In this document: positions 1-12,200 of the stretch, in pieces
Layout: each line of letters begins with the position of its first letter
Position numbering within the stretch: position 1 is the first letter of the stretch
From: Lepus europaeus
Lineage: Eukaryota > Chordata > Mammalia > Lagomorpha > Leporidae
DNA: 64,000 nucleotides
Reading direction: 5' to 3'
NCBI RefSeq assembly: GCF_033115175.1
Contig: NC_084843.1
Coordinates: 57,948,474-58,012,473 of the forward strand
Program-made: the position numbers and the translations under genes
Notes under the pieces: generated by a model
Seen by the model: only the letters and a program-made list of their open reading frames with translations
What the model was told of the DNA's origin: nothing
Databases searched by the model: none

Positions 1-115
1 ATCCTACCAGGAAACTCTCTGGCTGCATCCGTCAGCACAGCCAGATCAAGCCAGAGCCATAAATCTGGAGCTCAGCCCTCCCCAAAGTGCTGACGTGACT
101 AAAGATCGCGTTTAC

Positions 116-204
116 CTGTCGTAGCTGTCACTGAGCCGGACAAGCAGACCTCGGATATCTGGAGAATAGCGGACATCCTGGACCAGTGTGTCCCCGATGG
201 CAGT
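116..204 (-). CDS. PBLD: PBLD sixth coding exon in window
   Basis: This 89-nt exon has acceptor CTCTCCACAG| at 205 and donor GACAG|GTAAAC at 115. It encodes [16 protein letters not shown] and [10 protein letters not shown], leaving two bases (AG) for the next codon. It is the last PBLD exon before the left edge. Confidence 0.95.
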
Positions 205-3200
205 CTGTGGAGAGAGACACAAAGTCCTCAGGAGCGTGTCCTGCTCCAGTCCTTGATCCCCTGAAACAGGGAGCGACCTCTCACTGAGCACCTGCTGTAG
301 CCAGCCGCCTCCCTGCTCTGCCCCCACCATCTGCAGTGTCCAAGAATGTTGGTTCAGTCTGGGGACTCGCAGGGTGGCTCGGCTCAAGGGTGGCCAGTTT
401 CCCTGCCACAGAAGCCTTTCAGAGCCCTTTTGGTTTTTCCTCTGTGAGCACTACACTCAATGGCTTCCTACATACCGCAACATACTCCTTCAAATGGGTA
501 TTTCCCTAGAGAAAAGGAAATTGAGAGAGGTCCAGGGCCACACACACACACACACACACACATATCCTGATCCAGGACTCCCGAACCTGGAGTCAAAACT
601 CTGAACCCCTAACGTCTACCACCTTTAGACAGGGGGGCCTCATGCCCACCTTGTAGAGTGGTTGTGAGGATTAAATCAAAGAACCCCTGGGGAGGATGTG
701 TAGCAGCAAGGAGAGCACTCTACATGGCCAAGACTAGGCCTGCAGCGGGACTGGCGGCACACACTGGAGGACTCGGCTGGGATGCCACCTTCGCTCAGAG
801 GCTATGTTGCAGATCAACTCCAGCATCTTTCCTCAAGACACCTTGGTGGGCCGGCACCGCGGCTCACTAGGCTAATCCTCTGCCTTGCGGCGCCGGCACA
901 CTGGGTTCTAGTCCCGGTCGGGGCACTGATCCTGTCCCGGCTGCCCCTCTTCTAGGCCAGCTCTCTGCTGTGGCCAGGGAGTGCAGTGGAGGATGGCTCA
1001 AGTGCTTGGGTCCTGCACCCCATGGGAGACCAGGATAGGCACCTGGCTCCTGCCATCTGATCAGCGCAGTGCGCCGGCCGCAGCGCGACAGCCGCGGCGG
1101 CCATTGGAGGGTGAACCAATGGCAAAGGAAGACCTTTCTCTCTGTCTCTCTCTCTCACTGTCCACTCTGCCTGTCAAAAAATTAAAAAAAAAAAAAAAAG
1201 ACACCTTGGTTCATTCTGCCTGTGGCACATAATTCTGCTCAAATCCATGACCACTGTTTCTCTGAGCTTGGTTTGGGGTGCTGAGGGAGATGACGTGGGG
1301 ATGAATCTCCCCAGGTCATCTTTAGGCACCACTCGTAGCTGCCAGGTGACAGCATGGAGCTGATGGTGATTACACAGTAATTCTGTGGCAGTCACTGGGG
1401 GCCTTCATGGTCCTAACCCTTGCAGTGAGGGCTCCCTCCGCCTTGGGTAGCACCTGGCCTTCCTGCCTCTGTGACCACTGGCTGATCAACGTCCCTTCCT
1501 TAAGACACGCACCTTCCCCAGCCAGATCCCGTCTGCTCTTTGGGGCTTCTCCGTCTCTCAAACCCTGCCCTTCTCTTTGTGGGTCCCCATGCTGATTTGA
1601 AACTGTCATTCTCAGAAGCAACACAAAATGACAATACTCATAAATAACTGTTATTCTGCTTTACAAATGTTGACCTTGAGGCTTCGAGAGGCTATGCTAG
1701 GTTCCTTCCACCATGAACAAGGCCTACCATGATGAATATTTTCCATTTTCTTACCAAGGTGCTCAATGCAGTCATGTATGACTTTAGTTCACCTCTAGAT
1801 CTCGAGGCACAGGTGGGATGGAATGTAAACTCAGAATCCATTATGCTTGTTCACACTCCTTGGAAACAGATAAAGCAAGACACTAAAGAGATTATAAATG
1901 CTGTGGTGGCAGCCACAATAGCCCATTCTGTGGAAAGGTCTTCTCCTTTTCCTTTTTCCTAATCTGGGCTCTTCCTTCTCTGCATGCCAAGCACCTGGTC
2001 GTCTGGGGGCACACTGGCCCTCCAGAAACTCTCTGGGACAACGGTAGTTCCTAGCTCACCAGGGACATGGAGAATTAAATGATAGAAGTATAACATTTAG
2101 CACGAGACTGCATAGAGGAGACCAAAATTGTCTCTACTATTATTTATTCTTCTTCTTATTGAAGTCCCACCCAGGCTTCTCATCTTCTCTGTGAGGCACC
2201 CATGTTTTCCTAGCACAGCCCTCTTACCCCAGGCCCACCTTCTACCACAGACACTGGGGACACTGCCAGGCGCCAGGCAGTCTCCATTCTTTCCTTCCAC
2301 TTGCTTACGGAAGTCCCCAGCTCTCACATCTGAACTTGCATGGCCACGGCTCAGGCCCATATCTCGCCTTCTGCTAGAAAAGGATACCAACTCAACCTGA
2401 AGGTGGGTCTCCTCCAGAGACGAGAGTGTCCTGAAGAAGTCCCACTCTCTGTCCTCCCCCTACCCCCTCAGTTCTTCCACTCTCAGTCTGCCACGCCACA
2501 GTCCCTCTTCTCTCCACTCCACCCCGCAGACCACGCACTGTCAATCCAAGCTTCAGTTGGAACATTTATACTGGTAGAAGTCCTATCTGTGGGGATCAGA
2601 TACTAAACCTTTGTGTTCAAATAACAAATGACCGAATCATACAGGCTCAAGCTGGATTCTTTTCACCAACCTTGATCAAGGCCTCTACTTCGTGGAAGTC
2701 CTAGATGGAGAAAGAAGAGGCAAAATCATACTAAAATAGGTGAGGTGATAGTTGTACACAGCTCAGGGTGATAATTAGCAAGAGCTAACCTGGGGGTGGG
2801 CTGGGTACAGAGGAAAATCCATGACGACACCACCCTCTGCTCTTGTGGCCCTGAGCTCCCCACTCAGAGTGACAAAGGTTAGAGTGCTATTCACGTTGTC
2901 TGTCCAAAAAAGAAACAAGAAATGGGAAAATAAGCTTTGGTTTTTATTTGTATGTCTGTTCCAATTATCTTTTCTGGATCTAGAGTGGAAAAAACCGTCA
3001 CTGGATTCTAACTTGAAAGCTAAGAAGACAACTTACTGGACTTGCTATCACACTGCAAGGCTTCAAATTCCAGCTCCTTAAGGCTCTGGACTGTGTTCTT
3101 CAGCAAATTACTCAAACCTTGGTTTACTCATCTATAAAATGGGGCTAGTAATTAAACTGCCTTTATAGAGTTGCTATAATGCTTTCTGATGCAGATTTAA

Positions 3201-6200
3201 AAATATTCACAAACAATAATTATAGTGCTATAAACTCTACTTGTCTAAGATATGCTAAGGGGATAAATAAATAAAACACATAAGTTGCAAACATCAGTCT
3301 TATATAAAACAAAGTCCCAAATACACCAAGCTCTTCAGAAAAAATTTGACTTACAAAATGTACCACAAATGCTGATAACAATATCCTTTCATGATACTGA
3401 TACAAATTGGGCCACTCAGTGTGTATGACTAATGAACACAAGATTGATGAATTCTTTTCTCATCCTTAATATTTCTGTAAAACTTAACCATATTTCAAAG
3501 ATGAAGAAGCTTAGCATTCGGTATTAACTTTCATTGAGTTGGCCGGCACTGTGGCTTAACAGCCTAATCCTCCACCTTGCGGCGAAGGCACACCAGGTTC
3601 TAGTCCCGGTTGGGGCGCTGGATTCTGTCCCAGTTGCCCTCTTCCAGGCCAGCTCTCTGCTATGGCCCGGAAAGGCAGTGGAGGATGGCCCAAGTGCTTG
3701 GGCCCTGCACCCCATGGGAGACCAGGATAAGCACCTGGCTCCTGCCTTCGGATCAGCGCGGTGTGCTGGCCGCAGCGGCCATTGGAGGGTGAACCAACGG
3801 CAAAAGGAAGACCTTTCTCTCTCTCTCTCTCACTATTCACTCTGCCTGTCAAAAAACAAAAACAAACAAAAAAAAACCTTTCATTGAGCATCAAATTACA
3901 TTTTGAAGGCCAAAGCTTAGTTTTTCTTGTTATAATTACTGTAAGATATTACTTAAAAAGCATTTTTTCGTGGCCGGTGCTGTGACACAATGGGTTTATG
4001 CCCTTGCCTGAAGCGCCAGCATCCCATATGGATGCCAGTTTGAGACCCGGCTGCTCTACTTCCGATCCAGCTCTCTGCTATGGCCTGGGAAAGCAGTAGA
4101 GGATGACCCAGGTCCTTGGGCCCCTACACCCGCGTGGGGGACCTGGAAGAAGCTCCTGGCTTCTGGCTTCAGATCAGTCCAGCTCTGGCTATTGTGAAGT
4201 GAACCAATGGAAGGAATAATCTCTCTCTCTCTGCCTGTCTTCTCTCTGTGTAACTTTGACTTTCGAATAAATAAATAAATCTTTTAAAAAAAGCATTTTT
4301 TCAAGTCTTGTCTCATCTAACCTTAAGGTTGCACTATATAGGAAGCCCAGGGGATTATTAGTCCAGCATTGTACAATGAATGTGGGCTTCCTTTTCTAAA
4401 GACACTCAATCCAACTTCAGTAAAACCTATTTTTCAAGGTCTTCTTCTCTTGGACCCCACCTTCCTGGCCACCTTGGCAAGAGTTTTCCAACTAAATAAA
4501 TCCTGCTTTTCTCTTTCTCAAGAAAAAGAAATCTATTTTTCAAGACTGAGTTATTGTTTTTTTTTTAATATTTATTTATTTATTTGAAAGGCAGAGTTAT
4601 AGAGAGGCAGAGAGAGAGAGTGAGAGAGGTCTTTTCATCACTGGTTCACTCCTCAGATGACCACAGTGGCTGGAGCTGTGCCTATCCAAAGCCAGGATCC
4701 AGGCACTTCTTCCAGGTCTCCCACATGTGTGCAGGGGCCCAAGGACTTGAGCCATCTTCCACTGCTTTCCTAGGCCCTAGCAGAAAGCTGGATCAGAAGT
4801 GGAGCAGGACTCCAACTGGCGCCCATATAGGATGCTGGCACTGCAGGCGGTGGCTTTACCTGCTATGCCACAGTGCTGGCCCCAAGATTGAGTTCTTAAA
4901 CAATATTGCAGGGTGTGTGTTTGCTTTCTTTCTTGTTTCTTCTACACAGAAACCAAAATCTTCTTTACCAAATGTCTATGGAATTACATAATAGAGAGGC
5001 CTTAGCCTTTCAACTTTATTGCTCGCCAATCCCAGCCTCTACAAGAAGCTGTAGACACTCTGCTCGTACAAAGTGCATCTCATGGGCTTTGCATTTGGGG
5101 CTGCCTCTGCCTGCAAAGTTCTTCCTCCCACTCTAGGTCTTTGCACAGAAGCCTTCATCTTATTCTACAGCTCAGAGGTCCCCTTCTCCAGTGGGTGTCA
5201 TTACCCAGATTCTACACCCCTCCTATTACCAAAGGGCTGGGATGAGGTGAGACAAGGAAGTTCCATAGGCCTCAAAATTGAAGCAGGTTGGGGCCAGTGA
5301 GGTGGCGCACGTTAATCCTCCACCTGTGGTGCTGGCATACCATATGAGCGCTGGCTCTAGTCCCAGCTGCTCCTCTTCCCACCCAGCTCTCTGCTGTAGC
5401 CTGGGAAAGCAGTAGAAGATGGCCCAAGCGCTTGGGCCCCAGCACCCAGAAGACGATCCTGGCTCCTGGCTTCGGATCGGCACAGCTCCAGCTATTGCGG
5501 CCATTTGCAGAGTGAACCAGTGGATGGAAGACCTTTCTCTCTGTCTGTCCTCCTCACTGTCTATAACTCTACCTCTCAAATAAATAAATAAAATTTTTAA
5601 AAAAAATTGAAGCAGGCATCTGCTCCCAGGGTGAAGAAATATTTGAAGCAAAGCATGCCTTTCGCGTCCCTGGTATCAGAGCATGTGAGATGCCTATTCT
5701 GCATGTGCAAGCTCAAGCTCCCCTGCCACGCTGGTCACAAAGAGATTTCCTATTAAAAAAAAAAAAAAAAGTGGCATTCTAGGGGGAGAAAACCCCATGA
5801 TGCCTGGAACACACTCCAAAACGCCCAAGTGTTACTGAAGGCTACTGCTTTGTTTCTGCAACACGAATTATATGAAATAAATGCTGAAGTTTCTTTATAC
5901 CAATCACTTAGGTCTATCAGAAAGAACATGTGAGACCTTTAAAAAAATATATGCTACGTGATAGGCTCATTAAAGAACACCACATTACAGGCCAGTGCCG
6001 CGGCTCACTAGGCTAATCCTCCGCCTTGCAGCGCCGGCACACCGAGTTCTAGTCCCGGTCGGGGCACCGATCCTGTCCCGGTTGCCCCTCTTCCAGGCCA
6101 GCTCTCTGCTGTGGCCAGGGAGTGCAGTGGAGGATGGCCCAAGTGCTTGGGCCCTGCACCCCATGGGAGACCAGGAGAAGCACCTGGCTCCTGCCATCAG

Positions 6201-9200
6201 ATCAGCGCGATGCGCCGGCCGCAGCGCGCCTACCGTGGCGGCCATTGGAGGGTGAACCAACGGCAAAAGGAAGACCTTTCTCTCTGTCTCTCTCTCACTG
6301 TCCACTCTGCCTGTCAAAAAAGAAAAAAAAAAAAAAAAGAACACCACATTACTTATTTTGTGAAACAGCACAGCTGCAGAAGCCAGGGTGGCATGGCCAC
6401 AGAGTGGGATCTCACTTGCCGGCGTGAACCACCTGAGTCCAAAGCGGGAACCTTTAGGGAAAGAAAAGCCAAAGAGAGATGGGGTCATTCAGATGCAAGC
6501 AGGTCACAGGCCTTGATTTCACAAGCATAACTAATAGCTAAAACATGTTGTGAAAGGATGCTGGAAGGCTAGGCAAGCACACTGGGGCTACCGGGAACTA
6601 GATCTGGAACTGAGACATTCAGGTTCACCCACACCCTATCTGAGTCCATTTCGTGCTGCTATGACAGAATATCGCAGACCGGGCAGTCTATGAAGAAGAC
6701 AAATCTGGTTCTTACAGTGCTGGGGGCTGGGAAGTCCAACATTCAGCAGCCAACATCTGGTGAGGGCCTTGTTGCTGCATCACCCCACAGCGGAAGGCAG
6801 AAAGGCAAGAGAGCACGCGTGGAAGAAGTGCTTGTGAAGCCTCACTCACCCCCTCTGTGTGATACTCACACACTCACCCGGTTACATTGGAAATGAGGTT
6901 AACAGCTCATGGACTTTGGGGAACACATTTAAATCACAGCTAGCACACTCCCTCCCTTAGATGAACTGAAAAACAAATTGGAATCTCCATCTACTATCTG
7001 CATGCAAACAATGAATAGGCATCTCTCTTCAATGTCAGTTCCCCACCTAAAAAGTAATTTCTGGTGCCATTCAAGAATGTTAAAGAAATGCATATTTACT
7101 GTGTGCAAAGTTGTCTGTGGGCTGAAGTTTTTGGATAAAGGCTGTTTCAGAGAGGTTCATTTCCTTTGCAATGCTTTGATGCACATCTTCATCCAATTTC
7201 TAAATTAAATAGAAATGGTTACTGGGACTCCAGAGACACAGATCAAACTTGCATGGGTTTGATGGACAGCAACTTCCACTAATTAAAAAAAGTAATTTGT
7301 TAATATTAAAAACTATGGCTTTTTTACTTGTATGTATCTCTTAAATACATTCCGAACACAGTAATTCTTCCCTTTGTACCCAACCCTCCCACTCACTCTC
7401 CCACCCTCTTCCTCCTCCCTCTCCTGTTTAGTCCCAGAAAGAAAAAGAAAATCAAAGAAAGAATCAAATAAAAAAAAAATGAAGAAAATTGTAAAAGCTA
7501 AGTTTTAAAGGGAATAATTGCCAAGGATTGTAGGAACATTTATAAAAAAATTTTTTTTTCAAAAATTCCTGCTTCCAGTACTTTATGAAGAAAAGAAAAT
7601 AGACATACAGAGCTAGAATAGGCTCAGAAAAACTGACTGGCCTGGCTTGTCCCTTGTTGGTTTACCATGGAGCCTGTCCAAGAGCGTGAGTGCTCATTGA
7701 AAAACAGTCTACACGGAACTCCCCAGTCTCCCTTGCTGCGCTTGGTGCAGAGATGTTCAGCAGCACTCACTGCAGGCAGGCTGGATCACTTTTCTCCCGT
7801 CTTTGCAAGGTTCACTCCCTTTTGTGGGAAGGGCCTCAATCCAAAGATCACCTCCTCCAGGAAGCCTTCCCAAATCACTGTGTCCAAAAGTGCTGTCTAT
7901 TCCCCAGTGCTTAGACCACCTGAAACTACCTCTTCCTCACCTCTGACTCTGAGCTCTGTGAGAATACAGACTGTGCTGCCTTGCTTTGTCCAGAGCTAGA
8001 ATAATGCCTGGTACTTCCCTCTATATGGTAATAGCTCAATGAACATTTGCGGGGAGAGTAAATGCTTTATATCAACCAGTCTCAAGTGTAAACCTCTCAA
8101 CATAGGTATTTACCCACTTATAGATGAGGAAATGACAAAAGTCATGATGTACCTGAGAAGTGGTACAGTGAATAAGAATGTGGGCCGTGGAGCAGGTGCT
8201 GGCACAGCAGATAGGTCAGTGTCCGGCCTGCCCACATCACACATCAGAGCGCCTGGCTTCTGTCCCCGCTTCCCCACTTCCGACTGAGCTTCCTGCTAAC
8301 GTGAACCACGGCAGGCAAGCAGGTGATGGCCCACGTGCCTGGAACTCTGTCACCTACACGGCACATCTATATTGAGTTCTGGACTCTCAGCTTTGTCCTG
8401 GCCTGGCCCTGGCTCTTGTGGGCATCTGGAGAATGAACCAGCAGATGAAAAGACTGATTTTTCTCTTTCTCTCTCCCTTTGCCCACTCCCCCTGTTTCTG
8501 CCTTTCATATAAAATAAAAATAAATTAAAAAAAATTTTCTTAAAGACGTTGGGCTTTGGGGAGGGTATTTTGTGCAATCACTGTTCGGAACATCTGTACC
8601 CTGCTTCAGAGAGGCTGGTACAGAGAAGCCCTAGCTTCTCTGCTTCTGATTCCAGCTTAGAAGGAACATTCCTCAACACAATTAAGGCAGTCCATGATAA
8701 ACCAATGGCCAGCATCATATTGAATGGGGAAAAGTTGGAGGCATTTCCATTGAAAATTGGCACCAGACAGCGATGCCCACTCTCACCATTGCTGTTCAAT
8801 ATAGTCCTAGAAGTGTTAGCCAGGGCCATCAGACAAGAAAAAGAAAATAAAGGGATACAAATGGGAAAGGAGGAAGTTAAAGTATCCTTATTTGCAGATG
8901 ACATGATACTATATATAGGGGACCCGATAAACTCCTATAAGAGACTATTGGAACTCATAGAAGAGTTTGTTTTTCTTTTGAGAATGAAAATTAATTTTTA
9001 ATCACAAAATGCTCACTAGATTTTGAATTTTTAAAAATATTTATTTTTATTTATTTGAAAGGTACAGTTAAAGAGAGAGAGGGAGAGATAGAAAGACAGA
9101 GATCTTCCAACTGCTGGGTCACTCTCCCAAATGGATGCAATGGCCAGGGCTAAGACAAGCCAAGGCCAGGAGCCAGAAACTTCATCGGGGTCTCCCATGC

Positions 9201-12200
9201 GGGTGCAAGGGCCCAGGCACTTGGGCCATCCTCCACTGCTTTCCCAGGCACATTAGCAGGGAGCTGGATCAGAAGTAGAGCAGCCAGGACTCAAACTGGT
9301 GCTCACATGGGATGTTGGCGCTGCAGGTGATGATTTAACCCATCACACCTCAACACTGGCCCCAGATTTTGAATTCTTAAGAAATCCCAAGACAAATGCA
9401 TATTTGTTTTGGCCAAATTTGCCATTCTTGAGTTCCTAAAACCCAGAAGATAAGAATTATGGTGGTTAAGATGTCAGATGGGATGACTGTATCCCATATC
9501 AGAGTGCTTGGGTACAGTCGCAGCTCCACTCCTGATTCCACCTTCCTGCTAATGCACACCCAGGAGGCAGCAAGTGATGGCTCACTTACTTATGTCCCTG
9601 TCATCCACGGGGAGACCCAGACTGAGTTTCTAGCTCCTGGCTTTGGCTTGGCCTAGCCCTGGCTGTTTTTAGCATTTGGGAAGTGAACTGGAAGATAGGA
9701 GATTTCTTTCTCTCTCCCTCTCTCTCTCTCTCTCTTCGTGTCAAATAAATAAAATAAATTAATATTAAAAAATATAATGGGGAATCATGAGAAAGATTCA
9801 ATTTGGACAGCCTTAGAAACAAAAGAAAAAGAATGCATTCATCCAGAATACTGAATTTGGGTGCCAATAATTTTTCTCTTTCACACTACAAACTTCTTTT
9901 CCATTGCTACGTAGCAGCTATTAATTCTCTTGCTTTAATATCCATTTCTCTTTGGCAACCTCACGTGAATTCGATTTCCAACAACACAGAGGTGCTTGCT
10001 TCTCTGTACTGCATCGGGACGCTGAGGTTCCATCTTCTTATGACCCACAACAAGAGTATCAGGAAGTCAGAGTAAAGTTTTAAAATACTCCCATCTGGTG
10101 GCAGTTTAGAAACATGGCAGCCTAAATATGATAGCCCTGCCTTTTTAGTCTTTGCGGCTTTGTTCTTCTGTGGTAGACAGAAACCAGTAAAACCACCTGG
10201 ATGTACAAAGTTCTTTAAAAAAAAAAAAAGATTTATTTTATTTATTTGAAAGACAGAATTAGAGAGAGAGGTAGAGACAGAGAGAGAGGTCTTCCATCTG
10301 CTGGATGGCTGAAGTCAGGAGCTAGGAGCTTCTTCTGGATCTCCCACACCGGTACAGGGTCCCAAGGGCTTGGGCCATCTTCTACTGCTATCCCAGGCCA
10401 TAGCAGAGAGCTGGATCAGAAGAGGAGCAGCCAGGACTAGAACCGGTGCCCATATGGGATGCCAGCATCTCAGGCCAGGGCTTTAACCCGCTGTACCTCA
10501 GTGCTGGCCCCACAAAGTTCTAAAACCATTCAGGAAGACACAGGAGATTCCTTTTGAAGCACTTGGATTTCCTGTAGGAAAGCTATTTCAGACAATGCAG
10601 CTCTCAAACCCAGGCCATCTCCAGTTGTTCCTGAGGGTCATTATTGACACTACCCCAGCTCTATCAGAGAACCCAAGGTTCACAATCATTTTATATATCC
10701 TGCCTATGATGCCCCCACTAGTGAGAATACAAAAGCAGGGGCAGGCATTTGGTGCAGCAGTTAAGACATTGCTTGGGGTACCTGCATCCCATATCAGATC
10801 TCTAGGGTCCCACTCCCAGCTCTGCTTCCTGCTAATGCATACCCCGAGAGGCAGCAGTGATGCCTCAAGTGCTTGGGTCCCTGCCACCCAGGAGGGAGGC
10901 CAGGATTGAATTCCTGGCTCCTGGCTTTGGCCTGGTCCAACACCAGCTCTTGTGGGCAGTTGAGAAGTGGACCAGTAGATGGAAGATGTCTCTGTCTCTC
11001 TTTCATTCTGCCTTTCAAATAAATACTTTTTTTGAATTTTAAATCAGTGATTGTTGGTTAACAAGAATTTTTAGAAGGAAGTTTTGCCATAATTCATCAT
11101 AATATATTCACATTCACTCAACGGTTACCTATTTAGTGCCTGCTATGTATGAGGCAGGGTATGTTGGAACAAGTCAGAATAGGGAAGGATCTCAGAATTT
11201 GCAGTCTGGTGAGGCAGACAGTAGTTGAATGAATGCCAGGTGCAATGCGTGTTACCAGCTGGGAAATATGGGATGCCGTGTGAGCACACACAGGAAAGGA
11301 CGTCCACTCCAGTGGTGAGGATGGTGCTTCAAAGCACAGGCTCTGTGGTCAGGCGGACCTGGGGTGGGACCTGTGGTCAGCCACTTAGGAATGTGTGACC
11401 AGAGGCAAACCACTTAACCTTCTTCTGCCTCTGACTTCTTATCTGTAAAATGGGGACAATAATACAATCTATCCAATGAGCATCGTGTCGATGAAATGGA
11501 ATTATAAAAAATGACTAGCAGCCTGAAGTCTGTTCCCGAAGCTGAGGGTTATGCTCTAGAAGCCAGCAAGGGGGCTGGTGTTGCGGTGCAGCAGGTTAAG
11601 CCACCACCTGCGACACTGGCATCCTTCACGGCCACCAGTGCTAGTCCTGACTGCTCCACTTCTGATCCAGCTCCCTACTAATGCTCCTGGGAAAGCAGCA
11701 GGTAGCCCAAGTCCTTGGACCTCTGCCACACATGTGGAGACCTGGATGGAGTTCCAGGCTCTTGGCTTCTGCCTGGCCCAACTCCAGCTACTGCTGGCAT
11801 TTGGAGACTTAACCAGTGGAGGGAAGATCTCCCCCGCCTCCACCCCAGTCAGGCTGCCTATCAAAAAAATGAAAAAAAAATCTGTTTTAAAAAATGTTTA
11901 AAAGCAAAACAAAAATTCCTTTGCAGCCTCCCATTTAAAATCTGAAGCATTTTTCCCACCTAAAATCCAACATTGTTCCATTCTCTGAGTCCCCTTTGTA
12001 GCTGGTACCTTTAGGACTTCTAGCCTCTTCGGTGGCTAATCAGGTTTACAGGTTTACTTCCCCTACCTAACTTGGAAGATCTCAACAGGAGGGATATCTG
12101 TAACCCTGGCCCCTAGCCAAGAGTCTGGCTTGTCATATAAATCAATAAGTATTTGCAGAATAGGGGCTGGTGCTGTGGTGTAGTGGGTAAAGCCACCACC

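Noticed and set aside
848..1197. tRNA genes at SINE heads
   Set aside because: A- and B-box-like sequences come from the tRNA ancestry of CSINEs. There is no anticodon-arm structure or acceptor stem.
1260..1360. Possible PBLD exon (minus strand reads [12 protein letters not shown])
   Set aside because: It loosely recalled the [14 protein letters not shown] segment. The true exon for that segment is at 2790-2899 with correct splice sites and phase.
4584..4991. 135-codon plus-strand open frame
   Set aside because: It is a minus-strand CSINE read through. Same SINE-derived peptide pattern.
8650..9001. Active L1 or other reverse-transcriptase system
   Set aside because: Less than 120 codons of the reverse-transcriptase core remain and there is no ORF1, endonuclease or 3' end in frame.
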